Notes under the pieces: generated by a model | Seen by the model: the letters and a program-made list of their open reading frames with translations, nothing else | Told to the model about the DNA's origin: nothing | Databases searched by the model: none | Shown: positions 59,161-64,000 of the stretch, piece after piece | Numbering within the stretch: the first letter of the stretch is position 1 | Layout: the number at the start of each line of letters is the position of its first letter | Position numbers and translations under genes: made by a program | Origin: Phragmites australis | Lineage: Eukaryota; Streptophyta; Magnoliopsida; Poales; Poaceae | Reading direction: 5' to 3' | NCBI RefSeq assembly: GCF_958298935.1 | Contig: NC_084927.1 | Location: forward strand, 28,966,001-29,030,000 | DNA: 64,000 nt

Positions 59161-61062
59161 TGCGTGGGAGGAAAGGTGAGTGCTTTCGTGTTTCGATGCA
59201 GTAACGGGAATTTAGTTGATTCACATAACTTGTCTGGATTGACAACAAATGTACAAATAACGAATTTTATTTGACATCTCCGGGTAGTCTTATCTAGAAA
59301 TCATGCATAGCGAGTTGGACTTGGGGTATGACGGGTGTCGATGAGATTGAAATTAACTATGACGAGAAAATTATCCACTGTAATCAGATTTTGCCGACGG
59401 CCAATGCTCGCTGATGCTCTAGGTCGTGGAAGTGATGATTGATTGAAATGTGCGTTTTGTGATGTTATTAAAAATCTATAAGTTGTGGTTAACACTAACT
59501 TCACATTAGCAAAATTGGAGACTGAACTCTGAATCTAATGAGTGCGAGCATTGCTGTTTCTTTGAGATATGTGGTAATTAGTATGTTAGGACACTTGACG
59601 TTAAGACAACTTCGTCCAAAGTTTTATAGGGCAAAAACTAGAAACTATTATTAAATCACAAGCGTTGAGAAGGGGGCAAGGGTCATGTTTAATTGTTTTG
59701 AAAGTGGCTGAGGTTCGTGTGGATTAACGAGTAATAAAGTTGAAGGCATCAGTAGGTACTTGGCAGTTGGCAAGCCCTCTAGTGACAGTATGCTGACAGA
59801 GATGTTCTTGAAGATCAAAGTGAACATCGGCGCTTGGCGGTATTGGCCTATGTTCTGACTCAATGATCACTCGAGCTCCTACAAGCATTCTTGTTTAAAT
59901 TTCTCCATCGGTGTGTATCAACAACTGATGCACTATTTATAGGCTATAGCATGCTATATTACACTGGATAAATTTCTTGAAAAAGTTAACACTAGATAAA
60001 TCTCTTTGCCTGATTAGTACCGTCTTATTCATGAGCTCATTTGATAAGTGGTAAATATCCGGCTCCAGGCTCTTCAAACACCATTACTGGAGTCTGGGAG
60101 GTGGTGCTTGCACATAATTACAAGTTTACAACTTACAAAGCTGCATAGCCACATCCATCATACCATGTTGGTACACAGCTATCCATAGATGAAGAGATGA
60201 AGATATGTTAAGAACATTTAGCTGTTGTTTCATTTGAATAGCATTTTCTACTTCTAAAAAAGTTCTGCTGTTACTAATTTACTCTAGTGATTTTCAGGAA
60301 TGGGTTTACAAGCACTTGCGAACAAAAAAAGCAATGATATTGCTTGCTGGAGCACATTTTCGTTAAATGAAGCTCTTTGGTGCCCTGAATAGGCAACAAT
60401 GCCCCCCACATTGATGCAGTAGGATTTGGGATGAACAAAGTGAGGTGCCATTTTCAGCTGAATTATTTTCAACAGTGAGATTGTAGTACATTTTGCTTCT
60501 TGATAAGGGGCGCCCTGAATCTCCTTTGCTCTCATTTCCGCCGCATTACTTTCTTTTCGGTTATACGACACATACGAATAGACTGACAACCTGCCAGCTC
60601 AACATGTTATAACATTATAGTTGTTTTGCAACATTTTATTGAACCTTTAGCTTGTTCTAAAGTTGACTGCGAAAAGAGAGTTGCCTGTTGTTCAGGAACG
60701 TTTTGTATCAAATGGTTGCATCATGTTCAACATAACATTGTCAGTAGATGAGCTAGTAGTGATCAGATAGATGAAGACATCACCCTTGCACACAAGGGCG
60801 GATGAAGACATCACCCTTGCCTCAGGAGGCTTGCATTGGTTGCGAAGCAGTAGAGTCTTCTCCAACATTTTTTGTTATGGATGAAGATGATGAACAAGAA
60901 AAGGGAGGAAAAAGAAGAAGTGAAGAAAGGGAAAAAAGAAGAGCGATCGAGACACATGAGTCTCCTACATTATCTTTACTACTTAAAAAATCTTTAACGA
61001 GTCTCTCGTCAGTCTCAAGTCTCTAGCCCACTCCTTCTCTTATCAAAGAGCCGCGCCGCCAT
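59161..61062. other. Gene-free stretch
   Basis: Probable 3' UTR parts of the preceding gene, then AT-rich DNA. A 19-bp duplicated word (gatgaagacatcaccctt) occurs at about 60771 and 60801. No supported gene. Confidence 0.35.
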
Positions 61063-61540
61063 ATGGCCCCCCACCTAACTTCTTCTGAGTGTCACGCCCC
61101 CAACCCCCATCCCCCTGCGTCGCCTCCACCTCCTCCCACTGTGCTTGCCTCCACCACCTCCTCTCTCTCTCTCCCTCACACCACGCTGCCTCCACCTCCT
61201 CTCTCTCTCGCACCGCACCTCCTCCTCTCTCACTCTCCCTCACACCGCAATCAGGACCTGATTCTCCTCTTGTCAGCTCCCCTCCCCTCCACAATCCAGA
61301 CAGCAAGTGGCCTTCGCTTCAGATCCCATCGACGACGACTCCCAATCCTTCAGTGCTGCCTTTCACTGAACTACCAAGCTCCGATTTGGCTCCTCTCCTC
61401 GCCAGACAAAACACATCGAACACCTCCATGACTACGCAGTTGGTGCTTGGCGTGCGCCTCGGCATGGCGGGACTCGTCTCTTTTATATCCCTGAGAATCT
61501 GTCTCGACTCGGTTCGGGCGACGTCTGAGGCGTAGAGTTT
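61063..61540. other. C/T-rich stretch, possible 5' UTR or repeat
   Basis: Pyrimidine-rich with CTCC and CTCT tracts. The 122- and 148-codon frames are low-complexity Pro/Ser and have no recognisable domain. It could be the leader of the kinase remnant downstream. Confidence 0.3.
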
Positions 61541-62087
61541 CCGCTCCGTTCCCCAGGTGGCTCGTATGTTGCGCTCCTGATTAAGCCAGGTGCTTCCACT
61601 CCTCTGTTTTTGCTTTCTTTCAGTGATTTTTTGGGGTTTTTTTTTGTGGTGGGGAATGTTGATTTGTTCGAATCGGGGGCAGATCTAGGGTGGTGGGCGT
61701 GTCAGGGCAGCGGGTTCTAGGGTATGGAGCGTGGGCACGCGGGGGATTGGTGATGTGTGAGCCTGATTTGAGGAAAAAACGTGTTTGTGCAGGATTTGCG
61801 TGAGGATTTTTTTTTTTGGGTTTGACGATGATTGGTCTGCTACAAATGATGTGACTGTTGACTTTCCATTATAATTTTTTCGCTTCTGATACACTTCTGA
61901 ATTCTCTGTGGATGATTAATAATTATTTGACCCATCTTATTGTTGGAGGCATTAAGTTGCCAACACCCATATATGTTTTCTACTTTTCCTCTATTAACAA
62001 TCCGTGAAAAAAATTACGTACCTGCATATATCACTTTTACATTTTGTAACCACCATTTGTGCTGATATTGAACTTATGTAACTGCAG

Positions 62088-63080
62088 CTAATATTTATCA
62101 CCATGACCTGAAGCTCAAAAATATTCTATCTAATTCTAACTGCAAATTGAAGAGATGTGACTTTGGGCTAGCACTTGCATTCAATGATAGCCCAACAACA
62201 GTCTTCTGGACGGTATGTTAAAACATGTTCCTTGTAGGAATATGTTGCAACCAGATGGTATAGAGCACCAGAGCTCTGTGGATCCTTCTTCTCAAAGGTG
62301 AGCTTCATAATTCATTCATATCATTTATAATGACAGAAATATGATTCAGTTTTAGCTATGAGAAATAATGTTCAATGGTCCTCATAGTATTGAGTTACCG
62401 ATTGTGATTATATAAGCATATAATTAATTTTCATTTTCTTTGGTAATATGTTCTATGATGATTTTTTTTATTTATTTTACCATTCTCATGTCACTTTTGC
62501 CTATGATACTAGCTCCCATTCATGCAGAGATGCTTTTGTTTGCATCTCCTTATGAATAAATTTTTTTATGGTTCTGCCCAACTAATTTGGACATACAAAT
62601 AAATATGTGCTAGGATTTCTCCAAGTTCATTTCACATGTGAGAGATATGGTTTGATAAACTCTCTGCCCTTTTTTTTAGAGATCTAAGTTGTTCTTTCTT
62701 GCTCTATATGTTATTTTCTACTACATGATCCATTTTTCTTTTTTGTTCATTTTGTATTACACACAAATAAGAACCAATAGCATGTTGAATAACATATTTT
62801 CCAATAATCAGATGTGCTTTTCTTACTATTCGGATGGTGAAAGCGTTTTACTATTACGTAAATTATTGGCAGGATTTTGATTTTTGCGTAATATGTTAAT
62901 GTGTATTATATTATTCTTCCCCTAAAACAGTATACACCAACTATTGAGGTTTAGAGCATTGTATGCATCTTTGCGTAGGTATTGACAGGGAAGCCTTTAT
63001 TTCCTGGTAAAAATGTTGTCCATCAGTTAGACTTGATGACTAATCTCTTAGGCACACCATCAATGGATACAATTTCACGG
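62088..63080 (+). pseudogene. MAP kinase (TDY-type) pseudogene fragment
   Basis: Segments 62088-62212, 62238-62297 and 62931-63080 translate to parts of subdomains VIb-X of a plant TDY-class MAP kinase. They read [48 protein letters not shown], and then LTGKPLFPGKNVVHQLDLM and LGTPSMDTISR. The catalytic-loop HRD is HHD, the conserved DLKPKN is DLKLKN, and the activation lip reads T-E-Y around a 25-nt GT...AG gap. The last exon has TAG codons replacing the conserved Trp of IWSIGC and the Glu of FAEV. The N-lobe, with the Gly-rich loop and catalytic Lys, and the C-terminal half are missing, so it cannot make an active kinase. Confidence 0.8.
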
Positions 63081-63849
63081 GTATGACACTATAACTTGGG
63101 TAATAAATTTTGTTTGTGTGTGTATCTTGAACATATACCATATACTTGTAATTTGTAAATATGTGAAATATAATTTAGCTATCCTCGTTTCAAGATATTC
63201 ATATGGTTTTGTTCTATATGTGAAGGTCTTTGAAGTTAAAGATGACATGTATCAAATTGGATTTGACATTGAGGTAATTCAACAAATTTTTGCTGGATTG
63301 GTGAGCTTTAGCATTCTCTTAAACTTGTTCATGAACTATTGTCAAAATTCTTCGATTATCCTAACCTTGTTTTTTCTTGAGAACAAACAGGTAGCTGGAT
63401 GTAGGTGTGAGTATTAGTGAGCCATGTCATCATGTAATTCTCCTAACATCTTGTGTTTACTGAATAGGATGTGGCTAATGCTGGTATATGATACCTTTGC
63501 CAACTAGCGGGAGGTATAAAAGATGGAATAAACACCAAGTTTTTTCAATTGGGCAGATCATTAATACCGATGGCTAATGTGCACAATCAATCATTTTTGT
63601 TTATTCATTCATGTAAAGTTATCGAGTAAAGATACATTGCCTTTGTTTTGTTGTCGTTTGTTGTTCTTTTGATGATCCATCACTGTTCCTCATTCTATAT
63701 GAAGCCAGTGAAAAGCTCAAGCTTTTGCATCCAGCTCAATCTGAAAACAAACCAGTGAAGGTATATGCCCCATTTTCAGTTTGTTCTCCTTTTAGGTGAT
63801 TTAAATCTGTTGATGCTAAATCTCCTATTTGATGGTGTCCATATTCTAG
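63081..63849. other. Possible exon remnants, unassigned
   Basis: Short open pieces bounded by splice-like words occur at about 63226-63273 (VFEVKDDMYQIGFDIE), 63274-63300 (VIQQIFAGL) and about 63710-63762 (SEKLKLLHPAQSENKPVK, donor AAG|GTATAT). They do not match the expected next MAP-kinase exon. They may be another gene's exons or chance. Confidence 0.3.
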
Positions 63850-64000
63850 TGTCGGAGGATGAACTCCTCGAGCGGGGATCCTGGGGACCCCCTTTGAGAT
63901 TCGGTCGGGGGATGATTCTGAATCCGCCTCGTATGTGAAATAATGGGAGTAAATGAGATGCAGGTGGAGTTGATGATCGGATGCTAGAGAAAATAAATGC
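63850..64000 (-). mobile_element. LTR of the same family as the solo LTR, running off the right edge
   Basis: Starting at 63850, TGTCGGAGGATGAACTCC is the reverse complement of the 3' end of the family seen at 20962-22403. The following 150 bp match the reverse complement of about 22250-22403, including the ctcaaagggggtcc and catctcatttactccc words. Here the terminal TGTCGG is intact. Whether this is a solo LTR or a full element lies beyond the window. Confidence 0.85.

Noticed and set aside
58649..59248. 199-codon minus-strand frame
   Set aside because: Antisense of the 152-aa gene; Arg/Pro-rich shadow.
61043..61535. Pro/Ser- and Glu/Arg-rich frames on both strands
   Set aside because: Low-complexity CT-rich DNA.

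Overview
The window is nuclear DNA of a flowering plant, and almost certainly of a grass (Poaceae). The evidence is GC-rich intronless or GC-rich-first-exon genes, a plasma-membrane aquaporin of the grass PIP2 type, and grass-style intergenic DNA made of Ty1-copia remnants, solo LTRs, a CACTA-type end, Stowaway-like and hAT-like MITEs, a tRNA-derived SINE and very long (TA)n tracts. I see no bacterial, viral or organellar block, no CRISPR array, no rRNA and no convincing tRNA gene.

Layout. 1-200: minus-strand first exon of an exosome RRP4 homologue running off the left edge. 355-4250: GC-rich and AT-rich repeats. 4485-7076: a three-exon gene of unknown function (118 aa) whose exons are each too short to stand out as open frames. 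7571-14509: CACTA-like end, an RNase H-like retroelement remnant, a GC-rich island and a Stowaway-like MITE. 15404-15931 (minus): an S40/DUF584 senescence-regulator-like gene. 16781-25412: a decayed Ty1-copia element split by a 1.44-kb solo LTR with a perfect 5-bp target-site duplication. 26920-27087: a (TA)n tract of about 168 bp. 30557-31951: an intronless P-class PPR gene. 32642-40540: SINE, hAT-like element and a tandemly duplicated non-coding block. 41473-44044: a complete three-exon PIP2 aquaporin gene with a clean MITE insertion in intron 1. 44719-47759: a 3-kb element with about 0.68-kb imperfect inverted arms that carries a decayed GRF-zinc-finger-like gene and a minisatellite. 49630-51618: a small two-exon gene for a Cys-rich-tail protein. 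53003-57025: a four-exon WPP domain-associated (WAP-like) coiled-coil gene. 58702-59160: a conserved-looking 152-aa Ala-rich protein gene. 62088-63080: a MAP-kinase pseudogene. 63850-64000: the start of a second, oppositely oriented LTR of the same family as the solo LTR.

The genes do not form a pathway. They are independent housekeeping or membrane genes (RNA exosome, organelle RNA binding, water transport, nuclear-envelope-associated coiled coil, senescence-associated) separated by transposon-rich DNA. The parts least explained by known families are the 118-aa gene, the 99-aa Cys-rich gene and the inverted-arm element with its GRF-like cargo. All exon joins are read by eye from splice signals and frame continuity; none is confirmed by transcripts.
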